A stretch of DNA of 64,000 bases from Pseudoxanthomonas sp. SL93 (GCF_026625825.1 NZ_CP113065.1:1054001-1118000), one strand, 5' to 3'; positions 39,247 through 49,782 are shown, counted from the stretch's first letter. The notes: generated by a model not told the origin, from the letters alone. Made by a program: numbers and translations.

Positions 39247-40716
39247 TCAGGCGCTGTCCGGTATCAGCGCCGTCGCGGAGGACGAATCCAGTGCGTGGTC
39301 CCAGTTGCCCATCAGGGCCAGGTAGAGGAGTTTTTCGAACTCGGGACCGAAGCGGCGGATCACCGCGTCGGGGTCGGGAATGAGCTTTGCGTCGGCAATC
39401 AGGCCGAAATGCACCCGGTTGTTGTAGCTCATGATGGAGATGCCCAGCCCGATGGAGCCGGTCTGCGGCACCCAGAACATCATCTCCCGCACCTGGCAGC
39501 CCCCCATGTACAGCGGTTGCTGCGGTCCGGGCACATTGGTCGCCACGGCGGTGGCCTTGCGGCTGAAAAGCTCCAGCGCGATGCCCTGCAGCGCGGCCGG
39601 CGCCATGCCCAGCGCGGCCAGCAGGCCGAAGGCGACGATGGCCTGGCGGGAATTCTTGAGGTTGTTCATGCACTCGGCGACGCGTTCCAGGCGCCGGACC
39701 GGGTTGGCCTCGCCCACCGGCAGGTCCAGGAACACCAGGCCGAAATGGTTGCCCAGCTTCTTGGCGTGTTCGAGCGGGCGCAGGTTGACCGGCACCGTCG
39801 CGCGCAGGGTGACGCCTTCCAGCTGTTCGCCACGCTCGATCATGTAGCTGCGCAGCGCGCCCGCGGCGGCAGCCATCAGCACGTCGTTGACCGTGCAGTC
39901 GCAGGCGCGGCCGACGGCCTTCACTTCATCCAGGTCGAGCGGCTCGGCCCAGGCGACCCGCTTGCTCACGCCCAGCCTGCCGCGCAGCATCGTCGGGGGA
40001 TCGTCGGACAGTGCCAGCGCGTGCATCAGTTCGCGACCGATCTCGCCACCCTCCTTCGCCAGCACCGTGGCCAGCGTGGGGTCGCGGTACATCTCCATGC
40101 CCTTGCCCAGCACCTTGCCACCCAGCTGCATGTAGCGGTCGATGGCGCCGACGCGGCGCACGACCTCGACACCGTCCTTCTTCAGCCAGGCGGCGCGCAG
40201 TTCGCTGGACTTCTCGGGCTTGCGGGTGGTGTCGGTCAGCGACAGCAGCACCTGCACCAGCGCGATGCCGTCGGCGTAGCTGTGGTGGATGCGCGCCACC
40301 AGCGCCGACCCCGTGCCGTATTTCTCCACCAGGTGGAACTGCCACAGCGGCTTGGTCTTGTCCAAGGGCGTGGAAGCCATCTGGCTGGTGAAGCGTTCAA
40401 GCGCCTTCTTCTCCGAGCGCGGATCGTGGCGACCCGGCAGCGCGGAAAGGCGCACGTGCCAGTCCAGGTCGAAGTCGGCATCGGTCACCCAGGAGGCGCC
40501 GGCCGGCGTGTCGACCGCCTTCTGCAGGAAGCGCGGATAGGCGAGGAAGCGCTTGCGGATGACCTGCTTGAGCTTTTCCAGCGTCATCGGCTCGTCGAAC
40601 ATCAGGACGCCGGTGATCATCATCGGGTTGGTGGGGCGGCACATCCGCAACCAGGCGGTATCCACCCGCGACATCGCTTCACGGCGCGGCTTTCCAGGCG
40701 CTCTCTTCGTTGCCAT
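39247..40716 (-). CDS. Wax ester synthase / diacylglycerol O-acyltransferase (WS/DGAT)
   Basis: A 489-residue acyltransferase that joins acyl-CoA to a fatty alcohol or diacylglycerol. The catalytic HHxxxDG motif is HHSYADG, and the C-terminal NVPGPQQPLYMGG and the PLW block (TKPLWQFHLVEKY) are conserved in the family. The ATG at 40716 is preferred for its strong GGGAGGG Shine-Dalgarno over an upstream in-frame start at 40749. Its presence suggests neutral lipid storage or surface wax; no fatty-acyl reductase is nearby. Confidence 0.9.
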   Translation of the reverse strand: MATKRAPGKPRREAMSRVDTAWLRMCRPTNPMMITGVLMFDEPMTLEKLKQVIRKRFLAYPRFLQKAVDTPAGASWVTDADFDLDWHVRLSALPGRHDPRSEKKALERFTSQMASTPLDKTKPLWQFHLVEKYGTGSALVARIHHSYADGIALVQVLLSLTDTTRKPEKSSELRAAWLKKDGVEVVRRVGAIDRYMQLGGKVLGKGMEMYRDPTLATVLAKEGGEIGRELMHALALSDDPPTMLRGRLGVSKRVAWAEPLDLDEVKAVGRACDCTVNDVLMAAAAGALRSYMIERGEQLEGVTLRATVPVNLRPLEHAKKLGNHFGLVFLDLPVGEANPVRRLERVAECMNNLKNSRQAIVAFGLLAALGMAPAALQGIALELFSRKATAVATNVPGPQQPLYMGGCQVREMMFWVPQTGSIGLGISIMSYNNRVHFGLIADAKLIPDPDAVIRRFGPEFEKLLYLALMGNWDHALDSSSATALIPDSA

Positions 40717-40791
40717 GCTGCCCTCCCTCTCCTGCGCCGAGTGAAGCACGCGCCTGCGAAGGGCGTCAACGCGGCGGACCGTGAGCCGAGG

Positions 40792-42213
40792 TCAGTCGCC
40801 GCCGGTCTTGCGGTAGGCCTCCAGCGCCGCGTCGCGGCCGGCGGCCAGGTCCACGATGGGCATGCGCGGGTAGTCGGGCGCGACGCGCACCAGCACCGCC
40901 GGCTGCTGCCACGGCGCAAACCGCAGCGGCACCGGCAGCGCCGCCAGTTCCGGCACCCAGCGCGCGATGTAACGCCCGTCCTGGTCGAACTTCTGCGCCT
41001 GCGTCACCGGATTGAACACGCGGAAGTACGGTGCGGCGTCCGCGCCCGTGCCCGCGGTCCACTGCCAGCCCAGCGTGTTGCTGGCCAGGTCGGCATCCAC
41101 CAGCGTGTCCCAGAACCAGCGCGCGCCATGCAGCCAGTGGAAGCGCAGGTGCTTGGTCAGGTAGCTGGCCACGATCATGCGCACGCGGTTGTGCATGTAG
41201 CCCGTGGTCCACAGCTCGCGCAGGCCGGCATCGACGATGGGCACGCCGGTGCGCCCGCGCTGCCAGGCATCCAGCAGCGCCGGCTGCGGGTTCGCCCACT
41301 CGAAGTGCTCGAAGCGCGGATTGAGGTTGCGGGTGGTGGTGTGCGGGAAGTGATGCAGCAGGTGATAGCCGAACTCGCGCCATCCCAGCTCGCGGATGTA
41401 GCCGTCCATGTCGGCGCTGTTGGCGGCGGTACGTACCTTTTCCAGCTCGTCGATGATGCGCCACGGCGCGATCTCGCCGAAGTGCAGGTGCGGCGAGAGG
41501 CGCGACGTGCCGACGCGATCGGTGCGGTCGCGGTCGCTGCGGTAGCCGCGCAACGCGCCGTCGATGAAGATGTCCAGGGCTTCGCGCGCGCCGGCGGCGC
41601 CAGGCTGCCAGGCCTCCCAGAAGCCGGCATCCCAGCCCAGCCGCGGGCGCAGGCCCAGCGCATCCAGCGATTCGCTCGCCAGCGCGCCGTCGACGGAAGG
41701 CAGTTGCCCCGGTGCATCCCAGGGCGCGGGCACGCGCCACTGTGCCAGCGCGGAGCGCCAGAACGGCGTGAACACCTTGTACGGCGTGTCCTGCTGGGTG
41801 GCCAGGTCCCACGGTTCGAACAGCAGCACGCCGTTGAAGCTTTCCACCTGCAGGCCGGCTTCGCGCAGCTGCTTCTTCAGGGCGGCATCGCGCGGCTGGG
41901 TGGCGGGTTCGTACTTGCGGTTCCAGAACACGGCCTCGGCGCCGGTCTCCTCCACCAGCGCCTGCAATGCGGCTGCGGTGGGTCCGTGACGCAGCACCAG
42001 CCGCGAACCGCGGCCGCGCAGATCGCTGTCGAGCGCCTGCAGCGAGCGATGCAGCCAGGCGTTGGAAGCGGCGCCGGGCGCCCAGTCGCCCTCTTCCCGG
42101 GGGCTGTGCACGTACACCGGTACCGGCGTGAAGCCGTCATCGAGCGCGGCACGGAGCGCGGGGTTGTCGTCCAGGCGCAGATCGTGGCGGAACCAGACAA
42201 GGGCGTGCGGCAT
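40792..42213 (-). CDS. phrB: Deoxyribodipyrimidine photolyase
   Basis: A 473-residue cyclobutane pyrimidine dimer photolyase, repairing UV damage with blue light. The N-terminal antenna domain starts PHALVWFRHDLRLDDNPAL; the FAD-binding domain has TSRLSPHLHFGEIAPW, the WREFGYHLLHHFP block and the signature ELWTTGYMHNRVRMIVASYLTKHL. The conserved electron-transfer tryptophans are present in the HWLHGARWFWDTLVDADLA region. It lies 30 bp after alr on the same strand and may share its transcript. Confidence 0.96.
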   Translation of the reverse strand: MPHALVWFRHDLRLDDNPALRAALDDGFTPVPVYVHSPREEGDWAPGAASNAWLHRSLQALDSDLRGRGSRLVLRHGPTAAALQALVEETGAEAVFWNRKYEPATQPRDAALKKQLREAGLQVESFNGVLLFEPWDLATQQDTPYKVFTPFWRSALAQWRVPAPWDAPGQLPSVDGALASESLDALGLRPRLGWDAGFWEAWQPGAAGAREALDIFIDGALRGYRSDRDRTDRVGTSRLSPHLHFGEIAPWRIIDELEKVRTAANSADMDGYIRELGWREFGYHLLHHFPHTTTRNLNPRFEHFEWANPQPALLDAWQRGRTGVPIVDAGLRELWTTGYMHNRVRMIVASYLTKHLRFHWLHGARWFWDTLVDADLASNTLGWQWTAGTGADAAPYFRVFNPVTQAQKFDQDGRYIARWVPELAALPVPLRFAPWQQPAVLVRVAPDYPRMPIVDLAAGRDAALEAYRKTGGD

Positions 42214-42243
42214 GGAAGGACCCGGGAAGCGAGGACCCAAGCG

Positions 42244-43440
42244 TTACGCGGCCGGCGTGCCGATGGATGCAGCGTGTCCGCCGCTGTATTCGCGCGGGAT
42301 GCGCTCGTTGAGCCCGGTGAGGATCTCGTAGGGAATGGTGCCGGCGGCCTGTGCGACCGCTTCGCAGGGAATGGCCGCCTCGCCCTGGCGACCGATCAGC
42401 ACCACTTCGTCGCCGTTGTAGGCCGTGCCATGCGGCCCCACGTCCACCATGAACTGGTCCATGCACACGCGCCCGATGATCGGATGGCGGCCGCCGCGTA
42501 CCAGCACTTCGCCGCGCGAGGACAGCGAACGCGGATAGCCATCGCCGTAGCCGATGGGCAGCGTGATGACGCGCGTGTCCTGCGCCGCCGTCCAGGTGGC
42601 GCCGTAGCTGACCGTGCGGCCCGCCTGCACCACCTTGAAGTACACCACCTTGGAGACCAGTGACAATGCAGGCTGCAGCACGACGGTGGCCTGCGATGCC
42701 GGATCGGGCAGCACGCCGTAGAGCGCGATGCCGGGCCGCACCATGTCCAGGCAGGTCTCGGGGAAATGCAGCACGCCACCGGAGTTGGCCAGGTGGCGAA
42801 GCGGCATCGGCGCGCCCAGCCGGTCGAAATGCTCGCATGCGGCCAGGAAGCGCTGGAGTTGCTCGCGCGTCATCGGCGACGCCGGGTCATCGGCGCAGGC
42901 CAGGTGCGAATAGACGCCCTTCACGATGCACCAGGGCGATGCCACGGCCGCCGCGATGAAGGCGGCGGACTTCTCGCTGTGCACGCCGATGCGCTCCATG
43001 CCGGTGTCCAGCTTCAGGTGGATCACCGCCTTGCGGCCGATGGATTCCGCCGCGTGCTCGACCTGCTTGAGCTTGTCGATCGAGGAGACCGTGACCTCCA
43101 GGTCATGGGTCAGGAACTGCGTCACCTGCGGCGCATGGATACCGCCCAGCACCAGGATCGGCACCGTGATGCCCGCGCGCCGCAGGGCGATGCCTTCTTC
43201 GACGAACGCCACGCCAAGCTGGGCGATGCCCTGCGCCTGCAGGTGCAGCGCCACCGGCACCAGCCCGTGGCCGTAGGCATTGGCTTTCACGATGCCCATC
43301 ACCGGCACACCGGCATGACGCTGCAGTGCCCGCAGGTTGTGGCTCAGTGCGTCGAGGTCGACGCGGATGCGCGTGGGGCGGTCGTTTGCCTCGGTACGCG
43401 TGTGTGGGACTGACAAGGCGGCATCCACCGGAGTATCCAT
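42244..43440 (-). CDS. alr: Alanine racemase
   Basis: A PLP enzyme of 398 residues making D-alanine for peptidoglycan. The PLP lysine is in VMGIVKANAYGHG (about 49); the second-subunit catalytic tyrosine is in VSYGATW. It follows dnaB, as in many gammaproteobacteria, although an unknown gene on the opposite strand lies between. The start at 43440 has TACAAT 6 nt upstream and no Shine-Dalgarno. Confidence 0.96.
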   Translation of the reverse strand: MDTPVDAALSVPHTRTEANDRPTRIRVDLDALSHNLRALQRHAGVPVMGIVKANAYGHGLVPVALHLQAQGIAQLGVAFVEEGIALRRAGITVPILVLGGIHAPQVTQFLTHDLEVTVSSIDKLKQVEHAAESIGRKAVIHLKLDTGMERIGVHSEKSAAFIAAAVASPWCIVKGVYSHLACADDPASPMTREQLQRFLAACEHFDRLGAPMPLRHLANSGGVLHFPETCLDMVRPGIALYGVLPDPASQATVVLQPALSLVSKVVYFKVVQAGRTVSYGATWTAAQDTRVITLPIGYGDGYPRSLSSRGEVLVRGGRHPIIGRVCMDQFMVDVGPHGTAYNGDEVVLIGRQGEAAIPCEAVAQAAGTIPYEILTGLNERIPREYSGGHAASIGTPAA

Positions 43441-43446
43441 GCCGGG

Positions 43447-43452
43447 ATTGTA
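43447..43452 (-). promoter_or_regulatory. Candidate -10 box for a leaderless alr mRNA
   Basis: On the minus strand TACAAT, then CCCGGC, then the ATG at 43440. The hexamer is one base from the TATAAT consensus. No convincing -35 at 16-18 bp. Confidence 0.5.
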
Positions 43453-43527
43453 GCGTTCGGCTTCCCGTTCAGGCCGGCCAGCGGGAAGGTGCGATAGGCT
43501 TGCGGCGGGTTCCAGGGATCGGCTCGG

Positions 43528-44228
43528 ATGGCATTTCGCTCGCGATTCACCGTGATCACCCTTGTCGCCTCGTCGCCGCCGCCTTCGGCGTGTGGCGGTG
43601 GACAAGCACGCGGCCTGAAGCCGTCGCATCGCGATCCGGCGTTGCGTCTTCCACCCTTGCAAGCATCCCGATGACGGCATCGACACCGACATCGGCCGCC
43701 ACCCCACCGGACCGGGTCGAAGCAGCGACGTCGACCGGCACAACCGAAGCGTCCCCTGCGCCGGCCACGGCACCCGGGACTAATCCTCCAGGCGCCCTCC
43801 GCGCCAGCGCACGGCCAAGCGCTCGCCCCCTGTCCGCGGAAGGCGAACGGAGGGTGGAGAAATTCCTGGCGGGTCTGCGGATCGCGAGCTCCGACGCGAG
43901 GGATTACGAGACGCTGGGCAGGTCGGAACCTGCGGACCCCGACTGGTCACCGCGGCTGGAGGCGCTGATCCAGCAGACGATCGAGCGTCACGCGCACGAG
44001 TTCGGACACCTGGAGATCAGCCGGCCCCGCTGCAGCAAGAGTCTGTGCATGCTGACGGCCGTGGCGACCACGCGGAACCCTCAGCAGCGGGCGCAGGCTG
44101 ACTTCCAGCGCCTGGTCAGCCACTTGATGCAGGAACCCTGGTTCCGCGCGTCCTTCTTCGATGCCAGCACGACGATGGCGGGCGATGCGACCGGCGACGT
44201 GTACGTGAGCTACTTCATCCGCAAGTAG
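43528..44228 (+). pseudogene. Membrane-anchored protein of unknown function, frameshifted by an 8-bp duplication
   Basis: The open frame ending at 44228 has no good start of its own; its first in-frame ATG is at 43671, without a ribosome site. In another frame an ATG at 43528 opens MAFRSRFTVITLVA, then loses the frame at GTCGCCTC-GTCGCC (43564-43577). Removing one 8-bp copy joins the two into a sensible anchor, MAFRSRFTVITLVAAAFGVW, followed by RWTSTRPEAV and the rest. The C-terminal 125 residues (from ERRVEKFLAGLR) look folded and carry a C-x-K-x-L-C pair (RCSKSLCMLTAV). I do not recognise the family. It may be a recent pseudogene, a phase-variable gene or a sequencing error. Confidence 0.65.
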
Positions 44229-44231
44229 CGC

Positions 44232-45629
44232 CTACTCGAAACTGCCCACCGAGTCGTGGGCCAGGTTGTCGAAGCGGGTGTACTCACCGAAGAACTTGAG
44301 CTTGCACGAGCCGGTCGGGCCGGAGCGCTGCTTGCCGATGATGATCTCCGCCAGGCCTTTGTCGGGCGACGTTTCCTTGTTGTAGTAGTCGTCGCGGTAG
44401 ATGAAGACGATCATGTCGGCGTCCTGCTCGATGGCGCCGGATTCGCGAAGGTCGGCCATCACGGGGCGCTTGTCGGTACGGGTTTCCAGCGAGCGGTTGA
44501 GCTGGGACAGTGCGATCACCGGCACGTTGAGTTCCTTCGCCAGGCCCTTGAGCGAGCGCGAGATCTCGGAGATTTCCGTGGCGCGGTTCTCGCTGTTGCC
44601 CGGCACCGACATCAGCTGCAGGTAGTCGATGACGATCAGGCCCAGGTCGTGCTCACGCTTCAGGCGCCGCGCCTTGGAGCGCAGTACTTCGGGGGACAGG
44701 CCGGGGGTGTCGTCGATGAAGATCTTGGTTTCCTTCAGCATGCGGATGGCGCCGGTCACGCGGCTCCAGTCCTCGTCCTCCAGCTGGCCGGTGCGCAGGC
44801 GGGTGGCGTTGACGCGGCCGTTGGACGAGATCAGGCGCAGTGCCAGCTGCGCGGCCGACATTTCCATCGAGAACACCGCGACGGCCTTCTTCGACTTGAT
44901 GGCGGCGTACTCGGCCATGTTCAGCGCGAAGGTGGTCTTGCCCATGGCCGGACGCGCGGCCAGGATGATCAAGTCGGTGGGCTGCAGGCCCGCGGTCATC
45001 TCGTCGAACTCGGTATAGCCGGTGGGCAGGCCGGTGACGTTGCCGCCGTTCTCGAAGCGCGACTGCAGCACTTCGAAGGCGTCCTTCAACGCGGAATTCA
45101 TCGCCACGAAATCGGTACGCCCGCGGGCGCCGGCTTCGGCGATGGCGAACACCTTCTGTTCCGCCACGGCCAGCAGTTCGTCGCTTTCCTTGCCCTCGGG
45201 CAGGAACGCATCGTTGACGATCTCGGTGCCGACTTCGATCAGCTGCCGCATCACCGCCTTGTCGCGCACGATCTCCGCATACGCGGTGATGTTGGCCGCC
45301 GACGGCGTGGTGCTGGCCAGTTCGATCAGGTAGGCGCCGCCGGCCACCAGTTCCATGTGGCCCTGCGATTCGAACCACTCGCCCAGCGTCACTGCGTCAT
45401 ACGGCCGGTTGCGCTCGGCCAGTTCGGTGATGGCGCGGTAGATCAGCTGGTGGTCGCGCCGGTAGAAGTCATTCTGCGTCAGCCGGTCGTTGATGCGGTC
45501 GTAGGCTTCCGGCGCCAGCATCAGCCCGCCCAGCACCGCCTGCTCGGCTTCGATGGAGTGCGGTGGCACGCGCAGTTGTTCGATGCGGGCGTCGTGGGGG
45601 TCGGAACGGAAACCGGAACGGGCGGGCAT
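44232..45629 (-). CDS. dnaB: Replicative DNA helicase DnaB
   Basis: DnaB is the hexameric replication fork helicase. The 465-residue product has the N-terminal primase-interacting domain (PPHSIEAEQAVLGGLML), the Walker A loop ARPAMGKTTFALNMA, Walker B LIVIDYLQLM, and the RecA-like motifs ALSQLNRSLE and SGAIEQDADMIVFIYRD. No intein is present. It ends 3 bp before the convergent unknown gene's stop. Upstream lies rpsF-rpsR-rplI on the same strand. Confidence 0.98.
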   Translation of the reverse strand: MPARSGFRSDPHDARIEQLRVPPHSIEAEQAVLGGLMLAPEAYDRINDRLTQNDFYRRDHQLIYRAITELAERNRPYDAVTLGEWFESQGHMELVAGGAYLIELASTTPSAANITAYAEIVRDKAVMRQLIEVGTEIVNDAFLPEGKESDELLAVAEQKVFAIAEAGARGRTDFVAMNSALKDAFEVLQSRFENGGNVTGLPTGYTEFDEMTAGLQPTDLIILAARPAMGKTTFALNMAEYAAIKSKKAVAVFSMEMSAAQLALRLISSNGRVNATRLRTGQLEDEDWSRVTGAIRMLKETKIFIDDTPGLSPEVLRSKARRLKREHDLGLIVIDYLQLMSVPGNSENRATEISEISRSLKGLAKELNVPVIALSQLNRSLETRTDKRPVMADLRESGAIEQDADMIVFIYRDDYYNKETSPDKGLAEIIIGKQRSGPTGSCKLKFFGEYTRFDNLAHDSVGSFE

Positions 45630-45807
45630 GGGCGTGGAAGATGTCCTGTAGAGCGGACGCGGCAGGGGCGCGGCGTGGGTGGAGCTGACAGACGATGGTA
45701 GTCGGCCGGGGGTGAGGACCGTTGCAGATAACCTTGTGGATAACCGGTGGGCATCTCACCTGCCGAGACGCACCCTACCCTTCGTCGGAACATGCGTTCG
45801 CACAAAA

Positions 45808-45833
45808 CAGAACGGGCGCCTTGCGGCGCCCGT
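45808..45833 (-). terminator. rplI terminator
   Basis: ACGGGCGCC / GGCGCCCGT, 9-bp stem, TTGC loop (45812-45833), followed on the minus strand by TTCTGTTTTG. It ends the rpsF-rpsR-rplI operon before dnaB. Confidence 0.8.
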
Positions 45834-45860
45834 CCGGATGCAGCCTGGTCCGGTGAGGGA

Positions 45861-46310
45861 TCAGGCTTCGGCGACCACGACCACCTTGACGGTGGTCTGC
45901 ACGTCGGCATGCAGCTTCACGACGATGTCGTACTCGCCGATGTTGCGCAGTGCGCCTTCGCCCATGATGACTTCGCTCTTTTCCAGCGGCAGGCCGGCAG
46001 CGGTGAAGGCATCGGCGATGTCGCGCGGGCCGACCGAGCCGAACAGCTTGCCTTCGGTCGCGGCATTGGCCGAGATGGTGACGCTGGCGCCTTCCAGCTT
46101 GGCGGCGCGGCCTTCGGCGCCGTCATGCAGGGCCTTGGCCTTGGCTTCGTAGTCGGCGCGCTTGGCTTCGAACTCGGCGACGTTGGCGGCGGTGGCCGGC
46201 ACGGCCTTGCCCTGCGGCACCAGGTAGTTGCGGCCGTAGCCCGGCTTGACGTTGACCTTGTCACCCAGGATGCCCAGGTTGGTCACTTTCTGCAGGAGAA
46301 TCAGTTCCAT
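45861..46310 (-). CDS. rplI: Ribosomal protein bL9
   Basis: The 149-residue L9 protein of the large subunit at the L1 stalk. N-terminal RNA-binding domain [36 protein letters not shown], long connecting helix and C-terminal domain. A GGAG Shine-Dalgarno precedes the start. Last gene of the S6-S18-L9 operon. Confidence 0.98.
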   Translation of the reverse strand: MELILLQKVTNLGILGDKVNVKPGYGRNYLVPQGKAVPATAANVAEFEAKRADYEAKAKALHDGAEGRAAKLEGASVTISANAATEGKLFGSVGPRDIADAFTAAGLPLEKSEVIMGEGALRNIGEYDIVVKLHADVQTTVKVVVVAEA

Positions 46311-46410
46311 GGTGTTGCTCCGTATTCGTTAGCAGGACTGGCCTGCAGCGATTGGCTGTCCGAATGACAGTTGAGGGTGTGGGGAGGCTCCCCTCGCGGG
46401 GAGCTCCGCA

Positions 46411-46641
46411 TTACACGTCGTGGTTGTCCGTGTACGGGATCAGCGCCAGGAAACGGGCGCGCTTGACCGCGGCGGACAGCTGGCGCTGGTAGCGCGACTT
46501 GGTGCCGGTGACGCGGCTCGGCACGATCTTGCCGGTCTCGGTCAGGTACTGGCGCAGGGTGTTGAGATCCTTGTAGTCGATCTCTTTCACGCCTTCGGCG
46601 GTGAACTTGCAGAACTTGCGGCGGCGGAAGAACTTGGACAT
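46411..46641 (-). CDS. rpsR: Ribosomal protein bS18
   Basis: The 76-residue small-subunit protein S18, with [25 protein letters not shown] and the basic [20 protein letters not shown] core. S18 pairs with S6 on 16S rRNA. It lies 11 bp after rpsF. Confidence 0.98.
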   Translation of the reverse strand: MSKFFRRRKFCKFTAEGVKEIDYKDLNTLRQYLTETGKIVPSRVTGTKSRYQRQLSAAVKRARFLALIPYTDNHDV

Positions 46642-46652
46642 GGGGGTGCTCC

Positions 46653-47078
46653 TCAGGCGGCTTCGGCGGTGTCGGAATCGGTCGAGGCCTCGGGGGCGTC
46701 GCCTTCTTCGTCATCACGGCGACGGCGCTCGCCACGTTCGGGCTTGTCGCCCTTCTCGTCCTTGTTCTTCATGATCAGGGACTGCTCGGTATCCGGGCCA
46801 TCGCGCTTGATGACCAGGTTGCGCAGCACCGCATCGTTGAAGCGGAAGCTTTCCACCAGCTCGCTCAGCACGGCCTGGTCGGCTTCGATGTTGAGCAGCA
46901 CGTAGTGGGCCTTCACCAGGTTCTGGATCGGGTAGGCCAGCTGGCGGCGGCCCCAGTCTTCCAGGCGGTGGATCTTGCCGTTGCCTGCCTCGATCAGCGA
47001 CTTGTAGCGCTCGATCATGGCCGGCACCTGCTCGCTCTGGTCCGGGTGGACCAGGAACACGACTTCATAGTGACGCAT
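46653..47078 (-). CDS. rpsF: Ribosomal protein bS6
   Basis: The 141-residue S6 protein, starting [25 protein letters not shown]. The C-terminal 40 residues after [12 protein letters not shown] are a charged tail ([27 protein letters not shown]), longer than the core fold; S6 tails elsewhere receive glutamates from RimK. First gene of its operon, with AAAGGT upstream and a leader of about 130 nt. Confidence 0.97.
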   Translation of the reverse strand: MRHYEVVFLVHPDQSEQVPAMIERYKSLIEAGNGKIHRLEDWGRRQLAYPIQNLVKAHYVLLNIEADQAVLSELVESFRFNDAVLRNLVIKRDGPDTEQSLIMKNKDEKGDKPERGERRRRDDEEGDAPEASTDSDTAEAA

Positions 47079-47215
47079 CGTTGTTTACCTTTCGGATGTG
47101 GGCCCGGCAGGCGGAATGCGCACCGGGCAGGACAGCCCCCCGACCACTCCGCGCGGGTACCGGCGGCGTGCGGTGGGGCAAGGACCCGCGGCCAGCAGGC
47201 CATCGGGAGCCGGAA

Positions 47216-47244
47216 ATTATGTCAGGTCAGTGACTTAGGGGCAA
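47216..47244 (-). promoter_or_regulatory. Promoter of the rpsF-rpsR-rplI operon
   Basis: On the minus strand TTGCCC (47244-47239), a 17-bp spacer and CATAAT (47221-47216). The start would be near 47209, leaving about 130 nt of leader before rpsF, enough for an S6:S18 autoregulatory structure. Confidence 0.7.
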
Positions 47245-47271
47245 GCCGGGACGAATTCGAGCCGCAAACCC

Positions 47272-47287
47272 GGGCCGGCGCCGGCCC
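47272..47287 (-). terminator. Palindrome after iscA, weak terminator candidate
   Basis: GGGCCGGC directly abuts GCCGGCCC, a 16-bp perfect palindrome 10 bp after the iscA stop, followed on the minus strand by GGGTTTG. The lack of a loop and the short U-run make it weak. Confidence 0.35.
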
Positions 47288-47297
47288 TCCCCGCCCC

Positions 47298-47636
47298 TCA
47301 GGCCGCGTCGGCCGTGGTGGTGAAGCTCTCGCCGCAGCCGCATTCGGCGGCGGCGTTGGGGTTCTTGAACAGGAACGTCTCGCCCAGGCCCTGGCGGGCG
47401 AAGTCGATCTCGGTGCCATCGACGAGCGCCAGGCTGTCGGCATCCACGTAGATGCGCACGCCCTGGAAGTCGAACACCGTATCGCCCTCGCGCTGGTCAC
47501 GGGCCAGGTCGGCCACGTGGCCCCAGCCCGAGCAGCCGGTGCGGGTCACGCCGAAACGCAGGCCCAGCGCACCCGGGGTCTGTTCGACGAAACGCTGCAC
47601 GCGTTCCAGCGCAACCGGGGTGAGGGTGATGGCCAT
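47298..47636 (-). CDS. iscA: Iron-sulfur cluster assembly protein IscA
   Basis: A 112-residue A-type Fe-S carrier. The three cluster-binding cysteines are C35 (RTGCSGWG) and C99/C101 (AECGCGESF). VDGTEIDFARQGL and FKNPNAAAECGCGESF point to IscA rather than ErpA. It stands alone, not in an isc operon. The ATG at 47636 has a perfect AGGAG Shine-Dalgarno, and a TATAAT -10 box lies at 47667-47672. Confidence 0.9.
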   Translation of the reverse strand: MAITLTPVALERVQRFVEQTPGALGLRFGVTRTGCSGWGHVADLARDQREGDTVFDFQGVRIYVDADSLALVDGTEIDFARQGLGETFLFKNPNAAAECGCGESFTTTADAA

Positions 47637-47666
47637 GCGGTGCTCCTGCGGGACAACTGGATTGGA

Positions 47667-47672
47667 ATTATA
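47667..47672 (-). promoter_or_regulatory. -10 box of iscA
   Basis: Perfect TATAAT on the minus strand, giving a start near 47660 and a 24-nt leader with AGGAG. No -35 match is visible, which may mean an activator such as IscR is needed; no such site was recognised. Confidence 0.5.
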
Positions 47673-47754
47673 GCGGGGCCACGCAGCGTGGGCCGCGCGG
47701 CTCTTGTAAACTCCGCGTTCCATTAATGTGTCTGATTACGGAAGGATTCAAGCC

Positions 47755-49155
<1,401 letters not shown>

Positions 49156-49158
49156 TCG

Positions 49159-49467
49159 ATGCTGTTGTTCTTCGCCCTTTGCTTCATCGGCATCGCCATC
49201 GCCGGGTTCTGCGCATTCGTGATCTTCTGGCCGCTGACGCTGGTGCACATCCGTGACCGCCATGCCGCACTGGGTGCGCAATGGGGCGAAGGCGGCGCCT
49301 TCCTCAAGCCGGCGGCGCTGCGCTGGCTGCTGGGCGGTGGCTATCGTCGGATCTCCGACAGCTCGCTGTCGGGCCTGGCGACGCCGGCGCGGATCTCGCT
49401 GTACGTGATCTTCCTCGGGCTGGGCATGGCCGGGATGTTGTGGCTGTGGGCCGAGGCGTTGGGATGA
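49159..49467 (+). CDS. Small two-helix membrane protein of unknown function
   Basis: A 102-residue protein with a membrane helix at each end (LLFFALCFIGIAIAGFCAFVIF and ISLYVIFLGLGMAGMLWLW) and a basic loop between (HIRDRHAALGAQWGEGGAFL). No family recognised. It starts 3 bp after asnS and overlaps the next gene by 4 nt, so it is part of the asnS transcript. Confidence 0.75.
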   Translation: MLLFFALCFIGIAIAGFCAFVIFWPLTLVHIRDRHAALGAQWGEGGAFLKPAALRWLLGGGYRRISDSSLSGLATPARISLYVIFLGLGMAGMLWLWAEALG

Positions 49468-49772
49468 GCGAGCACGTGAGCGAACATTGGTACCTGGCTT
49501 CACTGGGCCGCACCCTGATCTGGGCGCGCCTGCGCACCCTTGAAGCGGGCACGGCCGAAGTGCTGGACAGCGATGGGCATACCCTGCCCTACGACAGCGA
49601 AGACACGGCGCGTGCCGCCCTGTTCGACGCCGAATTCGTCGCGTGGGACGGCCTGGACGAAGAGGATGCGCTCGCGCGCGGGTTTTCCCTTCAGGACGTG
49701 TCGCCGCCCCACGCCGACAGCGATGACATGCTGCGGGCGATGATGGTGCAGTCGCTGGGCGCGCGCGCCTGA
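49464..49772 (+). CDS. Small acidic protein of unknown function
   Basis: A 102-residue soluble acidic protein starting MSEHVSEHWYLASLGRTLIW. It looks like a compact beta-rich domain, rich in Asp, Glu and Ala, with no cysteines. No family recognised. Its ATG overlaps the stop of the preceding membrane protein (ATGA), suggesting the two are made together. Confidence 0.7.
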   Translation: MSEHVSEHWYLASLGRTLIWARLRTLEAGTAEVLDSDGHTLPYDSEDTARAALFDAEFVAWDGLDEEDALARGFSLQDVSPPHADSDDMLRAMMVQSLGARA

Positions 49773-49782
49773 GCCCCGCGCC

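Noticed and set aside
35734..42663. Two plus-strand frames of about 1150 codons opposite tex, the lipoprotein, WS/DGAT and photolyase
   Set aside because: Both mirror well-supported minus-strand genes, and have low-complexity products and no ribosome sites.
43500..43502. TTG start for the unknown gene at 43.5 kb
   Set aside because: It would give a frame without frameshift, but the N-terminus (LRRVPGIGSDG) is unlike a signal anchor; the 8-bp duplication explains the data better.
47704..47729. asnS promoter TTGTAA/TAATGT
   Set aside because: The spacer is only 14 bp and no better pair was found, so it was not listed as a feature.
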